Shown one piece after another: positions 42,832-52,840 of a stretch of DNA of 64,000 bases (the first letter of the stretch is position 1; each line of letters begins with the position of its first letter). This DNA comes from Pollutimonas sp035515055 (lineage in GTDB: Bacteria > Pseudomonadota > Gammaproteobacteria > Burkholderiales > Burkholderiaceae_B): positions 1 to 64,000 of the forward strand of contig DATJBV010000062.1 of NCBI GenBank assembly GCA_035515055.1. The letters run 5' to 3'. The notes beneath the pieces were generated by a model. The model was not told the DNA's origin. It saw only the letters and a program-made list of their open reading frames with translations, and ran no database searches. The position numbers were made by a program, and so were the translations under genes.

Positions 42832-42886
42832 GCACTCGTTGTTCGTGCCAGGTCCGATGCGCGACTGATCGGACCGCTGTTCGGCC

Positions 42887-42926
42887 AAAACCCCTGCTTA
42901 GCGTCAGCTGTCAGGGGTTTTCTTTT
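42887..42926 (+). terminator. Terminator after rplY
   Basis: AAAACCCCTG (42887-42896) and CAGGGGTTTT (42912-42921) form a 10-bp stem followed by TCTTTT. It separates rplY from pth. Confidence 0.85.
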
Positions 42927-42951
42927 ATGGGCTTTTCTTTTCAGGCAGGTC

Positions 42952-43548
42952 ATGACACCTCCAATACGCCTTATTATCGGCCTGGGCAATCCAGGCCCGG
43001 AATACGAAATAACGCGGCATAACGCGGGATTTTGGCTGGCGGATCAGCTTGCCGACGACTTCAAGGTCGGCTTCTCACTGGAAAAGTCCCAGTCCGCCTG
43101 GGTGGCCAAGGCACGCTTCGAAGGCCAGGCGATCATCCTGGCCAAGCCAACGACGTTCATGAACCGTTCGGGCCAGGCGGCCGGCGCCCTGATGCGCTTC
43201 TATAAGCTGGTTCCGGAAGAAGTGCTGGTGGCGCACGATGAACTAGACCTGGATCCGGGATGCGTAAAGCTGAAGCAGGGTGGCGGGCATGCCGGGCATA
43301 ACGGCTTGCGCGATATCCAGGCGGCGTTCGGCAGTCCGGCTTTCTGGCGGCTGCGACTGGGTATCGGGCATCCGCGCAATCTGGGGCTGGCGCAGCAGGT
43401 GGCGGCATTCGTGCTGAACGCAGCGCGCCGCGACGAGCTCACGAAAATCGAGACAGCCATGGAACGAAGCCGGGTGATCGTGCCGGCATTGCTGCGCGGC
43501 GAGTTCCAGCAGGCGATCAGCCAACTGCATGGGGACAACCCCGCGTGA
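42952..43548 (+). CDS. pth: Peptidyl-tRNA hydrolase
   Basis: This enzyme releases peptides from drop-off peptidyl-tRNA. The 198-residue product has RLIIGLGNPGPEYEITRHNAGFW with the catalytic His-Asn pair near residue 24, KPTTFMNRSGQA near residue 65 and VAHDELDLDPGCVKLKQGGGHAGHNGL near residue 95. CAGGCAGG precedes the ATG. The stop overlaps the GTG start of the CPBP gene. Confidence 0.97.
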   Translation: MTPPIRLIIGLGNPGPEYEITRHNAGFWLADQLADDFKVGFSLEKSQSAWVAKARFEGQAIILAKPTTFMNRSGQAAGALMRFYKLVPEEVLVAHDELDLDPGCVKLKQGGGHAGHNGLRDIQAAFGSPAFWRLRLGIGHPRNLGLAQQVAAFVLNAARRDELTKIETAMERSRVIVPALLRGEFQQAISQLHGDNPA

Positions 43549-44306
43549 CGGCAACCAACAGGCGTTTCCGAGACGAACTGCGCGACTTTATCCGCTTTGT
43601 CGGCAAGCCGCGCCTGTCGCGACGCTTGCCCGGGCGGCACTCCCGCGACGGCTGGTACGAGGACTGGTTCCCTGGCCTAAGCTTCCGAGGCCTGCTGAAG
43701 TGGGCCTGCTTTCTGTGGGCGATAAACCTGGTGTTCCTGGGTCCCATTGCCGTTTTCGCGGCGGGCGCCGGCGGCGCCACCCACAGGATGGACATCAACC
43801 ATATTCCGTGGCTGCATGCGCTGCTGTGGGCGCCGGTTGTCGAGGAACTGGTATTTCGCTATGGCCTGCGCCGTCCAGGCCTGTCATGGTGGCTGGTTCC
43901 GGCGGCCGTGGGCGCCATGTTGCTGGGCCCGAAGGCAAGCGGCATAGCCTTGGTGGCCGGTATCCTGGTTGCCGCATGGACCCCTGTCCTGGCCGGGGCC
44001 GCCTGCGCGCGACAGCCGCTGGCATGGCGCTACCGACTGCTCTACAGGCGTTGGTTCCCCTGGTTTTTTCAACTGGCCACGTTGGCATTCGCCGGCGTGC
44101 ACTTGTACAACTTCAATCTTCACCAGACGCCGATATGGCTGATGCCGTTGCTCGTCTTGCCGCAGTGGCTTACCGGGCTGGTGCTGGGCTGGCTGCGCGT
44201 CAAGCGCGGTATCGGGGCGTCCATGCTATTGCATGGGCTTTTCAACGGCGGACCCTTGCTGGTAGTGTGGTTCGTGTTGCGGTACGCGCCCGACATGGCA
44301 ACGTAG
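43545..44306 (+). CDS. CPBP-family intramembrane metalloprotease
   Basis: A 253-residue membrane protein with about six helices and the three CPBP/Abi motifs: EELVFR near residue 100 (EEXXXR), FAGVH near residue 183 (FXXXH) and HGLFN near residue 229 (HXXXN). Related proteins are glutamic or metal-dependent intramembrane proteases. Substrate unknown. The start is GTG 43545 overlapping the pth stop (GTGA), so translation is coupled to pth. Confidence 0.82.
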   Translation: MTATNRRFRDELRDFIRFVGKPRLSRRLPGRHSRDGWYEDWFPGLSFRGLLKWACFLWAINLVFLGPIAVFAAGAGGATHRMDINHIPWLHALLWAPVVEELVFRYGLRRPGLSWWLVPAAVGAMLLGPKASGIALVAGILVAAWTPVLAGAACARQPLAWRYRLLYRRWFPWFFQLATLAFAGVHLYNFNLHQTPIWLMPLLVLPQWLTGLVLGWLRVKRGIGASMLLHGLFNGGPLLVVWFVLRYAPDMAT

Positions 44307-44361
44307 AAAGCGCAACAGACCTACAATCACTCTTTCGTCCATCTTTACTTTCAGGATTCTC

Positions 44362-45453
44362 ATGGCTCTGCAATGTGGCATTGTTGGTTTACCCAACGTC
44401 GGAAAATCAACTCTCTTTAATGCGCTGACCAAGGCCGGCATTGCCGCCGAAAACTATCCGTTCTGCACCATCGAGCCCAATGTGGGCGTCGTCGAAGTGC
44501 CCGACCCGCGGTTGGCGCCGTTGGCCGAGATAGTCAAGCCGGAACGCATATTGCCCGCCGTTGTCGAATTCGTCGATATCGCCGGCCTGGTGGCTGGCGC
44601 GTCGAAGGGTGAAGGACTGGGCAATCAATTCCTGGCCAATATCCGCGAAACCGACGCCATCGTGCACGTGGTCCGCTGCTTCGACGATGAGAACGTCATT
44701 CACGTGGCCGGCAAGATCGACCCCTTGTCGGATATCGAGGTCATCAACACCGAGCTCGCGCTGGCCGACTTGGCCGCCGCCGAGAAGGCCTTGCATCGTC
44801 ACCAAAAGACCGCGCGCGCGGGCGACAAAGACGCCATCAAGATGGTGGCGCTTCTGGAGCAAGTGTTGCCGGTGCTGAACGAGGCCCGCCCCATTCGATC
44901 GATGGGACTGGATGCGGACGATGCGGCGTTGCTCAAGCCCTTGTGCTTTATAACTGCAAAGCCGTCCATGTACATTGCCAATGTCAAGGAAGACGGCTTC
45001 GAGAACAATCCGCACCTGGACGCCGTACAGAACTATGCAAAAGCCGAGAACGCGCCCGTTGTTGCCGTGTGCGCCGCCATTGAGGCCGACATCGCCGACC
45101 TTGACGACGAAGACAAAGGCGCTTTCCTGGCAGACATCGGCATGGAAGAACCCGGCCTGAATCGCGTCATCCGCGCCGGCTACCGTCTGCTGGGCCTGCA
45201 AACCTACTTCACGGCCGGCGTCAAGGAAGTACGGGCCTGGACCATACACATCGGCGACACCGCGCCGCAAGCCGCCGGTGTCATCCATACCGATTTCGAG
45301 CGCGGCTTCATACGCGCCCAAACCATTGCCTACGAAGACTTTGTTGCCTTCAAGGGCGAGCAGGGCGCGAAGGAAGCGGGCAAGATGCGGTCGGAAGGCA
45401 AGGAATACGTCGTGAAGGACGGCGACGTACTCAACTTCCTGTTCAACGTCTAA
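44362..45453 (+). CDS. ychF: YchF/OLA1-type ATPase
   Basis: A 363-residue ribosome-associated P-loop ATPase of the Obg family linked to translation and oxidative-stress control. The P-loop is GLPNVGKSTLFNAL. The G3 region is FVDIAGLVAGASKGEGLGN. The G4 site reads IANVKED rather than NKXD, the feature that makes YchF prefer ATP. A C-terminal TGS domain is present. It follows pth, as in many bacteria. Confidence 0.96.
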   Translation: MALQCGIVGLPNVGKSTLFNALTKAGIAAENYPFCTIEPNVGVVEVPDPRLAPLAEIVKPERILPAVVEFVDIAGLVAGASKGEGLGNQFLANIRETDAIVHVVRCFDDENVIHVAGKIDPLSDIEVINTELALADLAAAEKALHRHQKTARAGDKDAIKMVALLEQVLPVLNEARPIRSMGLDADDAALLKPLCFITAKPSMYIANVKEDGFENNPHLDAVQNYAKAENAPVVAVCAAIEADIADLDDEDKGAFLADIGMEEPGLNRVIRAGYRLLGLQTYFTAGVKEVRAWTIHIGDTAPQAAGVIHTDFERGFIRAQTIAYEDFVAFKGEQGAKEAGKMRSEGKEYVVKDGDVLNFLFNV

Positions 45454-45457
45454 GCCG

Positions 45458-47098
45458 CTAGACGTGTTGCTTGCGCATTGACACCTTATCCAGTTTTCCG
45501 ACACTGGTCCGGTTCAGGCTTTCGATGAACATGATGTTCTCGGGTACCGCGAAGGGCGATATGAGGCCGCGGTCGGCATAAGCCCGCACATGCGCGGTGA
45601 TATCGGCCGTCGACACCTTGTCGACGAACTCTGGCCGCAGCACGACCAAGGCCAGCGGCCGTTCGCCCCACTTCTCGTGGCGCACCCCTATAACGGCCAC
45701 CTCGCTTACCGCGGGATGGCTGTTGATCATCTCTTCGAGCTCCAGCGACGAAATCCATTCGCCGCCGCTCTTGATCACGTCCTTGATACGGTCGGTGACT
45801 TGCAAATAGCCTTGGGCGTCGAAGTGGCCGATGTCCTGCGTGTGCAGCCATCCGCCACGCCATAGCTCTTCGGATGCGCCAGGATTGTTCAAGTAACCTT
45901 GCGTCAGCCATGGCGCACGCACCACGACTTCGCCGGCGGTCTTGCCGTCGCGGGGCACGCTTTCCATGTTCGCGTCGACGGCGCGCAAGTCCACGAGCGC
46001 GACCGGGCGGCCGGTCTTGGCACGCAACATGACTTGCTTGTCGTCGGCGGTGGCCAGGTCGTTGGTCGATACGTAGGACAAAGCCATGATGGGGCAGGTT
46101 TCCGACATGCCGTAACCTGAAAAGACGTCGACTCCGCGGGCCATGGCGGCACGGGTCAGGCTGGTGGTTAGCGCCGAGCCGCCGATGATCACCTTGAAGC
46201 CGGACAGGTCGACGTTGGGCGAATAGGCATCGTTCAATAGCATGTTCAATACGGTCGGAACGCAATGCGTGAAGCTGACTTTCTCGCGTTCGATCAGCTT
46301 GAGTATGGTTTCGGCGTGGTAGCGTCCGGGATACACCTGCTTCATTCCCGACAGCGTCGCGATGTAAGGCATGCCCCAGGCATGGACGTGGAACATGGGC
46401 GTCAGCGGCATATAGACGTCTTCGCGGTGTATGCGTCCCTGGTTGTGGCCCATGGCCAGCGTGTTGCCCACGCCCAGGGTGTGAAGCACCAGCTGGCGGT
46501 GGCTGAAGTAGACGCCTTTGGGCGCGCCTGTCGTGCCGGTAGTATAGAAGGTCGTTGCGCGTGTGTTCTCGTCGAACTCGGGAAAATCAAACTGGTCCGA
46601 GGCGGCCGCCAGCAGGCTTTCGTATTCGCCTGCAAATGCTCCCGTGGCGTGCGTCGACTCATCGGACAGCAGGACCACCGTCTTGATGTTGGCGAGCTGG
46701 GCACGTATGCCGTCCAAGATGGGCAGGAATTCCTGGTTCACGAGCAATACGTTCGCGCCCGAGTGGTTTAACGTATAAGCGATCTGTTCCGGCGAAAGGC
46801 GGACGTTCACCATCATCAGCGTGGCGCCCATCATGGGAATGCCGAAGAAGGCTTCCAGGTAGCGGTGGCTGTCCCAATCCATGACGGCCACGGTGCTGCC
46901 TGCCCGCACCCCAAGGCCGGTCAGCGCATTGGCGAGCCGTTTCAGGCGCCGATCGAACTCCACGTAGGTGTGGCGGCGCGTGTCCTTGTAGACAATCTCC
47001 TGATCCGGGGCGGTGGCAAGAGCGGTATGCAGCAATTGCTTGATTAATAGCGGATAGGTGTAGGCGGCTGGCGTCACGGCAATCGGTGGGAAGGGCAT
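45458..47098 (-). CDS. AMP-binding acyl-CoA ligase (medium/long-chain or DmdB type)
   Basis: An acyl-adenylate-forming enzyme of 546 residues that activates a carboxylic acid with ATP and joins it to CoA. The P-loop is FYTTGTTGAPKGVYFSHRQL near residue 190. FSGYGMSETCPIMAL near residue 325, GWLHTQDIGHFDAQGYLQVTD and DRIKDVIKSGGEWISS near residue 435 are the adenylation motifs. The pattern is of the fatty-acyl-CoA or 3-methylmercaptopropionyl-CoA ligase subgroup; the acid is not decided. It converges on ychF with a four-base gap. Confidence 0.85.
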   Translation of the reverse strand: MPFPPIAVTPAAYTYPLLIKQLLHTALATAPDQEIVYKDTRRHTYVEFDRRLKRLANALTGLGVRAGSTVAVMDWDSHRYLEAFFGIPMMGATLMMVNVRLSPEQIAYTLNHSGANVLLVNQEFLPILDGIRAQLANIKTVVLLSDESTHATGAFAGEYESLLAAASDQFDFPEFDENTRATTFYTTGTTGAPKGVYFSHRQLVLHTLGVGNTLAMGHNQGRIHREDVYMPLTPMFHVHAWGMPYIATLSGMKQVYPGRYHAETILKLIEREKVSFTHCVPTVLNMLLNDAYSPNVDLSGFKVIIGGSALTTSLTRAAMARGVDVFSGYGMSETCPIMALSYVSTNDLATADDKQVMLRAKTGRPVALVDLRAVDANMESVPRDGKTAGEVVVRAPWLTQGYLNNPGASEELWRGGWLHTQDIGHFDAQGYLQVTDRIKDVIKSGGEWISSLELEEMINSHPAVSEVAVIGVRHEKWGERPLALVVLRPEFVDKVSTADITAHVRAYADRGLISPFAVPENIMFIESLNRTSVGKLDKVSMRKQHV

Positions 47099-47370
47099 AA
47101 GATCCTTTGCGGCGGGGCAGTTCTGTATGAAGTGTCAAGAAATTATAAGGTACGCATCCCGCGCGGCCCGAGCCGCCGCAGGCGTGCGACCGAGCCGGCG
47201 CGTTGCGGAACCCTTGCGTATGGTCAAGCCGGATGCAGATATGTACGTTGCCGGGTCGTTACTGATTGTCGCGAACATTACAATAACTTGCGCGCTGCCG
47301 GTTCGGCACCGCGCCCCGATTGCCGGGGAATCGGTCCAGCAGTCATAACATCAAGTGGTGAAAAAAACGT

Positions 47371-49335
47371 ATGTATCGCCTCATCCGCAACCTTAAAATG
47401 TGGCAGAAATTCGCGCTGATCGGTGCCCTGGCATTGGCAATGGTGGCTTTGCCGGCCACAATGGTGTTCAAGATCAACCTGGATGCGCTGAACGCCGCGC
47501 GGTCGGCATCGCAGGGCCTGATGCCCGCCGGCGAGGTATTGACGCTAATCCAAAAAACCCAGCAGTTGCGCGGACTCTCGGCAAGCTTCCTGGCAGGTAA
47601 CGAAAGCGCGGGTGCCGCGCGGCAGGCCAAGCAGCAGGAAGTGGAAGAGGCATTCGCCAAGACGGCCAGTGCCGTCAACACCGTCCTGAAGAACGAATCC
47701 ATGAGCGCCCAGGTCGAGGCGATGCAGCACGCGTGGAAAGAATGGTCCGCGTCGGTGCGCGACAAGACCATAGCAGGGCCCGAAAGCTTCCAAAAGCATA
47801 CGGCGCTCGTCGCGGATCAAATGGCCATTCTCGAGCGCATCGTCGAAGCCTCGGGACTAATGCTCGATCCCGAGGCCAGCAGCCACTACACAATAGGCGC
47901 GGTGCTGGGCGACCTGCCCAGCCTGACCGAATACCTGGGGCAAGCGCGCGCGCTCGGCTCGATACTGCTCGTCAAGAAAGAGGCCACGGCAACGGAAAAG
48001 TCGCGCATCGACCTGCTGGTGAATATGGCGCGGCACAATTTCGAAGAGACGCATAGCGCGTTCGTCAAGGCCATGGCGGCCCAGCCTGCGCTGGCTGCCG
48101 TCCTGGAGCAGTCCGTCGACGTCGCCTTGAATGCCGGCGAAACCGGCCTGGCATTGCCCAACGAAAAAATCATACAGGCCGCGGTGCTGGATTTCCCGAG
48201 CGACCAGTACTTTGCCGCCATGACCCAGGCCATCGACGCACAGTTCAAACTGATCGATGTTGGCTTCCAAACGCTTGCGCAGGCCCTGTCCGACCGGGTG
48301 CAAGACAAGCAGGCAACATTGCTTACCGTGACGCTGTCCATCGCGTTCTTCGTTGCGCTTGTGGCGTGGATCATGATTCTGGTCACGCGGACCACGGTCC
48401 GGGCCATGACCCGCTCCCTCGACATGGCCCGGACAGTGGCCGCGGGCGATCTCACATCAAGCATCGACGTGCGCAGCACCGATGAGACGGGCCAGTTGAT
48501 GCGTGCCCTGAACGAAATGAATGCCAGCCTGGTGGATATCGTGACCCAGGTGCGCACAGGTACGGATTCCATCGCGATCGCGTCCGACCAGATTGCCGCC
48601 GGCAACAACGATTTATCGGCTCGCACAGTCGCACAGGCAAGCTCGCTTGAAGAGACGGCCGCCTCCATGGAAGAGCTGACCAGCACCGTCACCCAGAACG
48701 CCGACAATGCGCGCCTGGCCAACGAGCTGGCACAGTCGGCATCGGCGGTGGCGCTAAAGGGGGGCGACGTGGTTCGCCAGGTGGTCGACACCATGGAATC
48801 CATCAATGTATCGTCCAGGAAGATCGTCGACATTATCGGGATCATCGACGGCATCGCCTTCCAGACCAACATCCTCGCGCTCAACGCGGCTGTCGAAGCA
48901 GCGCGTGCGGGCGAGCAGGGCCGCGGCTTTGCGGTTGTGGCGTCCGAAGTGCGCAGCCTTGCCCAACGTTCGGCCGCTTCCGCGCGCGAAATCAAGACAC
49001 TCATCGACGAGTCGGTCAGCAAGATAATGGCAGGCAGCGAATTGGCCGGGACGGCAGGGCGCACAATGGATGAAATCGTCGGCAGCATTACCCGCGTGAC
49101 CGACATCATGGGCGAAATCACGGTGGCCAGCCGCGAACAGACCGCGGGTATCGGTCAGATCAACGAGGCCATCACGCAAATGGACCACGTCACGCAGCAG
49201 AATGCCGCATTGGTGGAAGAGGCCTCCGCCGCCGCGCAATCGCTGCAAGACCAGGCCGAAAACCTCGTAGGCGCCGTCAGCGTCTTCCGATTGAATGCAA
49301 ATCCAAGGCCGGTGCCGAGCTTGGCCCTGATGTGA
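47371..49335 (+). CDS. Methyl-accepting chemotaxis protein
   Basis: A 654-residue chemoreceptor with a short cytosolic start, TM1 (about residues 15-33), a periplasmic helical sensor of about 280 residues, TM2 (about 313-338), a HAMP domain (RSLDMARTVAAGDLTSSIDV) and the cytosolic signalling hairpin, whose tip reads IIDGIAFQTNILALNAAVEAARAGEQGRGFAVVA in overlapping conserved blocks. There is no C-terminal NWETF-type CheR tether. Ligand unknown. No che genes lie nearby. Confidence 0.93.
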   Translation: MYRLIRNLKMWQKFALIGALALAMVALPATMVFKINLDALNAARSASQGLMPAGEVLTLIQKTQQLRGLSASFLAGNESAGAARQAKQQEVEEAFAKTASAVNTVLKNESMSAQVEAMQHAWKEWSASVRDKTIAGPESFQKHTALVADQMAILERIVEASGLMLDPEASSHYTIGAVLGDLPSLTEYLGQARALGSILLVKKEATATEKSRIDLLVNMARHNFEETHSAFVKAMAAQPALAAVLEQSVDVALNAGETGLALPNEKIIQAAVLDFPSDQYFAAMTQAIDAQFKLIDVGFQTLAQALSDRVQDKQATLLTVTLSIAFFVALVAWIMILVTRTTVRAMTRSLDMARTVAAGDLTSSIDVRSTDETGQLMRALNEMNASLVDIVTQVRTGTDSIAIASDQIAAGNNDLSARTVAQASSLEETAASMEELTSTVTQNADNARLANELAQSASAVALKGGDVVRQVVDTMESINVSSRKIVDIIGIIDGIAFQTNILALNAAVEAARAGEQGRGFAVVASEVRSLAQRSAASAREIKTLIDESVSKIMAGSELAGTAGRTMDEIVGSITRVTDIMGEITVASREQTAGIGQINEAITQMDHVTQQNAALVEEASAAAQSLQDQAENLVGAVSVFRLNANPRPVPSLALM

Positions 49336-49407
49336 ACGGGGAGTTGCATGTATAAGCGGCAAAGATGAGTCACAATAGGCGTTTGCTGTTTGCCGGAGCG
49401 GTTCTCA

Positions 49408-50607
49408 ATGACACGTATTGTCCTGTTTGAAAATATACATCCCAGCGCCAAGGAAGTTTTCACTTCGGCGGGGCTCACCGATGTCGTCTCGCACGCATCG
49501 TCGCTTTCCCCCGATGCGTTGCGCGATGCCTTGCGCGGCGCCCACCTCGTCGGTATTCGCTCGCGCACCCATCTGGATGCGGACCTGCTATCGCATGCGC
49601 CCGATTTGCGCGCCGTGGGATGCTTTTGCATAGGCACCAACCAGGTCGACCTGGACGCCGCCATGTTGCATGGCGTACCCGTCTTCAACGCGCCGTTCTC
49701 CAATACCCGGTCCGTGGCCGAAATGGTGCTGGGCGAGGCCATTCTTTTGTTGCGCCGCATCCCTGAAAAAAACGCCAGGGTTCACCAGGGCCATTGGGAC
49801 AAGACGGCCGATGGCGCGTTCGAAGCACGCGGCAAGACGCTGGGCATAATTGGCTACGGCAATATCGGATCCCAGGTCGGCACACTGGCGGAAGCGGCGG
49901 GCATGCGCGTCATCTTCCACGACATCGAGGCCAAGCTGCCGCTGGGCAACGCGCGCGCCAGCACGGCGCTGAAGAAGCTGCTGGCCCAATCCGACGTGGT
50001 CACGCTGCACGTGCCTGGCGGAAATGCCACCAAGAACGTCATGAACGCCGCCACCATCGGTGCCATGAAGCCGGGTGCCATACTTATCAATGCGTCGCGC
50101 GGTACCGTGGTCGATATCGACGCCCTGCATGCGGCACTCAAGTCGGGCCACTTGTCGGGCGCGGCCCTGGACGTGTTCCCGACCGAACCAAAAAGCTCGA
50201 ACGAAGCGCTGGTCAGCCCGCTTATCGGCATGAACAACGTCATTCTTACGCCTCATATTGGCGGAAGCACGCAAGAATCACAGGAAAACATCGGCCGCGA
50301 AGTGGCCGAAAAGCTGCTGCGCTTTACGCTCAGCGGCACAACGAAGGGGGCTGTCAATTTCCCAGAAATTCCTTACCAGGAAATCGCGGGAACGGCACGC
50401 ATACTCCATGTCCACCGCAACCTGCCCGGCGCCATGGGTAGCTTAAGCAGCATGATGGCCGAACATGGCCTGAACATCGTCAGCCAGCAACTGCAAACCC
50501 GCGGGCCTATCGGATATGTTATTTCCGATGTCGAGGGCAAGGTCGACGATACCGTCATTTCGGTGCTGCGCGCTCACCCCATAACCGTGCGTTGCGATAT
50601 TGTCTGA
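49408..50607 (+). CDS. serA: D-3-phosphoglycerate dehydrogenase
   Basis: This enzyme starts serine synthesis from 3-phosphoglycerate. The 399-residue product has the NAD site GKTLGIIGYGNIGSQVGTLA near residue 148, the catalytic set with NASRGTVVDIDAL and TPHIGGSTQESQENIG (His), and a C-terminal ACT domain (HRNLPGAMGSLSSMMAEHGLN) like the serine-inhibited E. coli form. ATG 49408 has GGAG ten bases upstream; a longer frame adds six residues. Serine feeds the glycine and one-carbon genes at the start of the window. Confidence 0.94.
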   Translation: MTRIVLFENIHPSAKEVFTSAGLTDVVSHASSLSPDALRDALRGAHLVGIRSRTHLDADLLSHAPDLRAVGCFCIGTNQVDLDAAMLHGVPVFNAPFSNTRSVAEMVLGEAILLLRRIPEKNARVHQGHWDKTADGAFEARGKTLGIIGYGNIGSQVGTLAEAAGMRVIFHDIEAKLPLGNARASTALKKLLAQSDVVTLHVPGGNATKNVMNAATIGAMKPGAILINASRGTVVDIDALHAALKSGHLSGAALDVFPTEPKSSNEALVSPLIGMNNVILTPHIGGSTQESQENIGREVAEKLLRFTLSGTTKGAVNFPEIPYQEIAGTARILHVHRNLPGAMGSLSSMMAEHGLNIVSQQLQTRGPIGYVISDVEGKVDDTVISVLRAHPITVRCDIV

Positions 50608-50626
50608 TCCATAGCCAGGGAACTGC

Positions 50627-51067
50627 ATGACGTCATATCACAATACGATCAAGACTGCCAAAGAAGTTCCTACAACGGCCGACTACCACGCGTTGGCCAT
50701 GTTCCGGCTTGCCTTGCGCCGATTCATGGCGTTCAGCGAGGCGGCCGCGGCAACGCAAGGCCTGATGCCGCAGCAGCACCAGGCCTTGCTAATTATCAAG
50801 GCCTTGGGCGTTGTGGCGGCGCCCAGCGTGGGCGCCGTTGCCGAGCACCTGCTCATCCGCCACCACAGCGCGGTCGAGCTCATCAATCGCCTGGTACGCA
50901 TGGATCTCGTGCGCCGGATCCGCGACCCGGACGACGGTCGGCGTGTCCTGGTTGCCCTCACGCCGCTGGCTGAGGGCAAGCTGGCGGAATTGTCGGCCAC
51001 CCACCTGGAAGAGCTGCGTTCCGTCCGGCCTATGCTGATCAAAATGCTGGGCCACTTCGACCGCTAG
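50627..51067 (+). CDS. MarR-family transcriptional regulator
   Basis: A 146-residue winged-helix regulator. The recognition region is VGAVAEHLLIRHHSAVELINRL and the wing is LVRRIRDPDDGRRVLVALTP. It lies 20 bp after serA in the same direction, so it may be read through from it. Its stop overlaps the nsrR stop by four bases from the other strand. The target is unknown. Confidence 0.88.
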   Translation: MTSYHNTIKTAKEVPTTADYHALAMFRLALRRFMAFSEAAAATQGLMPQQHQALLIIKALGVVAAPSVGAVAEHLLIRHHSAVELINRLVRMDLVRRIRDPDDGRRVLVALTPLAEGKLAELSATHLEELRSVRPMLIKMLGHFDR

Positions 51068-51549
51068 TGTGGTTTGGCCTGCGGCGGCTGCCTGACCAGA
51101 GTAACGACGTGTTCGCCGGGCCCAAGAGCGGACCCGCTGTGGCAATTGCTCACGGGCTCCAGGAGGTCGGCAAGGGTATAGTGATCCAGGTGCGCCAGGA
51201 ACTTTTGCAACGCCCCGCTCACGATCCCGGTAAGCCCGCACTGCCCACTTAGCGTGCAATTGCCGCCGGTGGTAAAACACTCGACCAGATCCATGTCGTT
51301 TTCGGTATCGCGCACCACCGCCCCGATGGATATCTGATCGGGCGGGCGGCTCAAGCGCATGCCGCCATTCTTGCCGCGCACGGTTTCTATCCAGCCTTGC
51401 TGAGCCAGGCGATGCGTGATTTTCATGAGGTGCGGCTCCGACACCTGATAGGCCTGCGCGATTTCGGAAATGGTGCATAGGCGATCAGGATGCCTGCCGA
51501 CGTACATCAGCAGGCGCATGGCGTAGTCGGTCATGGTCGTCAGGCGCAT
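51064..51549 (-). CDS. nsrR: Rrf2-family nitric oxide-sensing repressor NsrR
   Basis: A 161-residue Fe-S regulator that releases DNA when its cluster reacts with nitric oxide. The winged helix is at residues 1-65 (TISEIAQAYQVSEPHLMKITHRLA). The three cluster cysteines are at about 91, 98 and 104 in ECFTTGGNCTLSGQCGL, the NsrR spacing. It is the third gene of globin-nnrS-nsrR, with an NsrR-type operator upstream of the operon, so it probably represses its own synthesis. Confidence 0.92.
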   Translation of the reverse strand: MRLTTMTDYAMRLLMYVGRHPDRLCTISEIAQAYQVSEPHLMKITHRLAQQGWIETVRGKNGGMRLSRPPDQISIGAVVRDTENDMDLVECFTTGGNCTLSGQCGLTGIVSGALQKFLAHLDHYTLADLLEPVSNCHSGSALGPGEHVVTLVRQPPQAKPH

Positions 51550-51577
51550 GCTGCCGTCCGAAATAAATTGGCCATGA

Positions 51578-52840
51578 TCATGACGACTTGGGCTTCAGGG
51601 TCGATCCTGCGATCGGCGCCTTTGCGGCGGGCGTGACAGGCGGCGTGTAGCGTGGCCGTATCAACAGGGGCGCAAAGCGCCATAGGTACACCCCTATGGA
51701 TGCGATCCAGCACAAGGCGGCAGCCTGCAACAGCCATCCGCTGGCAGTCGAGGGCCACAGCGCAGCCAGCCGCAGTGCAACGGCGGCGACCATCAATAGG
51801 TAGCTGGCCATCATGTCGGGACTCATGGCAAGAGGGCGCCCAAGATGGCCCAGGGCCGTGCGCGTGACCATGCCGATGATCAGTACCGCAAAGCCGCCCA
51901 TGCCGATAAGGTGCACGTGGGTGGCGGACCGTGCCAGAACGCCGGCGCCATATCCGCTGACATGCAAGGCGGCAAATATCAAGCCGATTCCCATCAGGGC
52001 ATAGCCCAGATAAAGTATCCACAGCATGGGCTTCTGCAATACCGCCAGCGGTTTCCAGCAGGCGACCTGCCACAGGCTCAGCAGGCCGACCAGTGCAAGC
52101 GCCAGAGCCATCGGCATGGGCAGACCCACGATCCCGAACAGAATGGCGGCACCGCTGAGGGCCAGTTGGATGTGGCCCGTGCGCACTTGCATGGGCAGTT
52201 GCAGGCCGGGCACCATGCGCATCGAGAAGAAAGGGATGACGCGCCTGGCGATGAGCAAGGCGATGATGGCCATGCAGATAAGGCCCAGGTCGAAGCGGCG
52301 CATGAGCAAGATGTAGTCGCCTTGCAAGGCGGCGGCCAGATATAAGGCGTTGGCGACGCCCAGGCCGAGAACCAGCAGCGGAAGACCATAATTCCGGCGG
52401 CTCTTGCCCTTGATCATGACGCGCATCAGGCATGCCGCGCTGATGGCGAAGAAGCCCGATTCGGCAATGGCGGCTACGCAGAAAGCAACTTGACCGTCGA
52501 CCAGATAGCCGATGCGGGCCACCACCCATAGCAGGCAAACCAGCGCCAGGCCGCGCCCTTTGAGCGGATTGAAACCGGTCCAGGTGGCGCTGGCGGTGAG
52601 CAGGAAGCCCACTGCAATGGTGGCAATAAAACCCCACAGCATTTCGTGGGCATGCCAGGCCACCGCCGTCAACGGCTGGGCGATAAACTGCGGGAAGAAA
52701 ATCCATAAGGCAATAGAGACCAGCGCCCAAGCACAACCGGCAATGTATAGGGGGCGGAAACCCAGGCTCAGGAAGGCGGCGAGATCGGGGCCTGCGGGCG
52801 CCGAGGCTTTGCCGTCGTGGATGTGTAGCGGATCAGCCAT
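51578..52840 (-). CDS. nnrS: NnrS haem-copper membrane protein
   Basis: A 420-residue inner-membrane protein with about twelve hydrophobic helices. NnrS binds haem and copper and helps cells tolerate nitric oxide. The conserved N-terminal LGFRPLYIAGCAWAL, the histidine-bearing AVAWHAHEMLWGF and ATHVHLIGMGGFAVLIIGMVTR blocks are present. It overlaps the globin gene by eight bases and is followed by nsrR after 28 bp. Confidence 0.93.
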   Translation of the reverse strand: MADPLHIHDGKASAPAGPDLAAFLSLGFRPLYIAGCAWALVSIALWIFFPQFIAQPLTAVAWHAHEMLWGFIATIAVGFLLTASATWTGFNPLKGRGLALVCLLWVVARIGYLVDGQVAFCVAAIAESGFFAISAACLMRVMIKGKSRRNYGLPLLVLGLGVANALYLAAALQGDYILLMRRFDLGLICMAIIALLIARRVIPFFSMRMVPGLQLPMQVRTGHIQLALSGAAILFGIVGLPMPMALALALVGLLSLWQVACWKPLAVLQKPMLWILYLGYALMGIGLIFAALHVSGYGAGVLARSATHVHLIGMGGFAVLIIGMVTRTALGHLGRPLAMSPDMMASYLLMVAAVALRLAALWPSTASGWLLQAAALCWIASIGVYLWRFAPLLIRPRYTPPVTPAAKAPIAGSTLKPKSS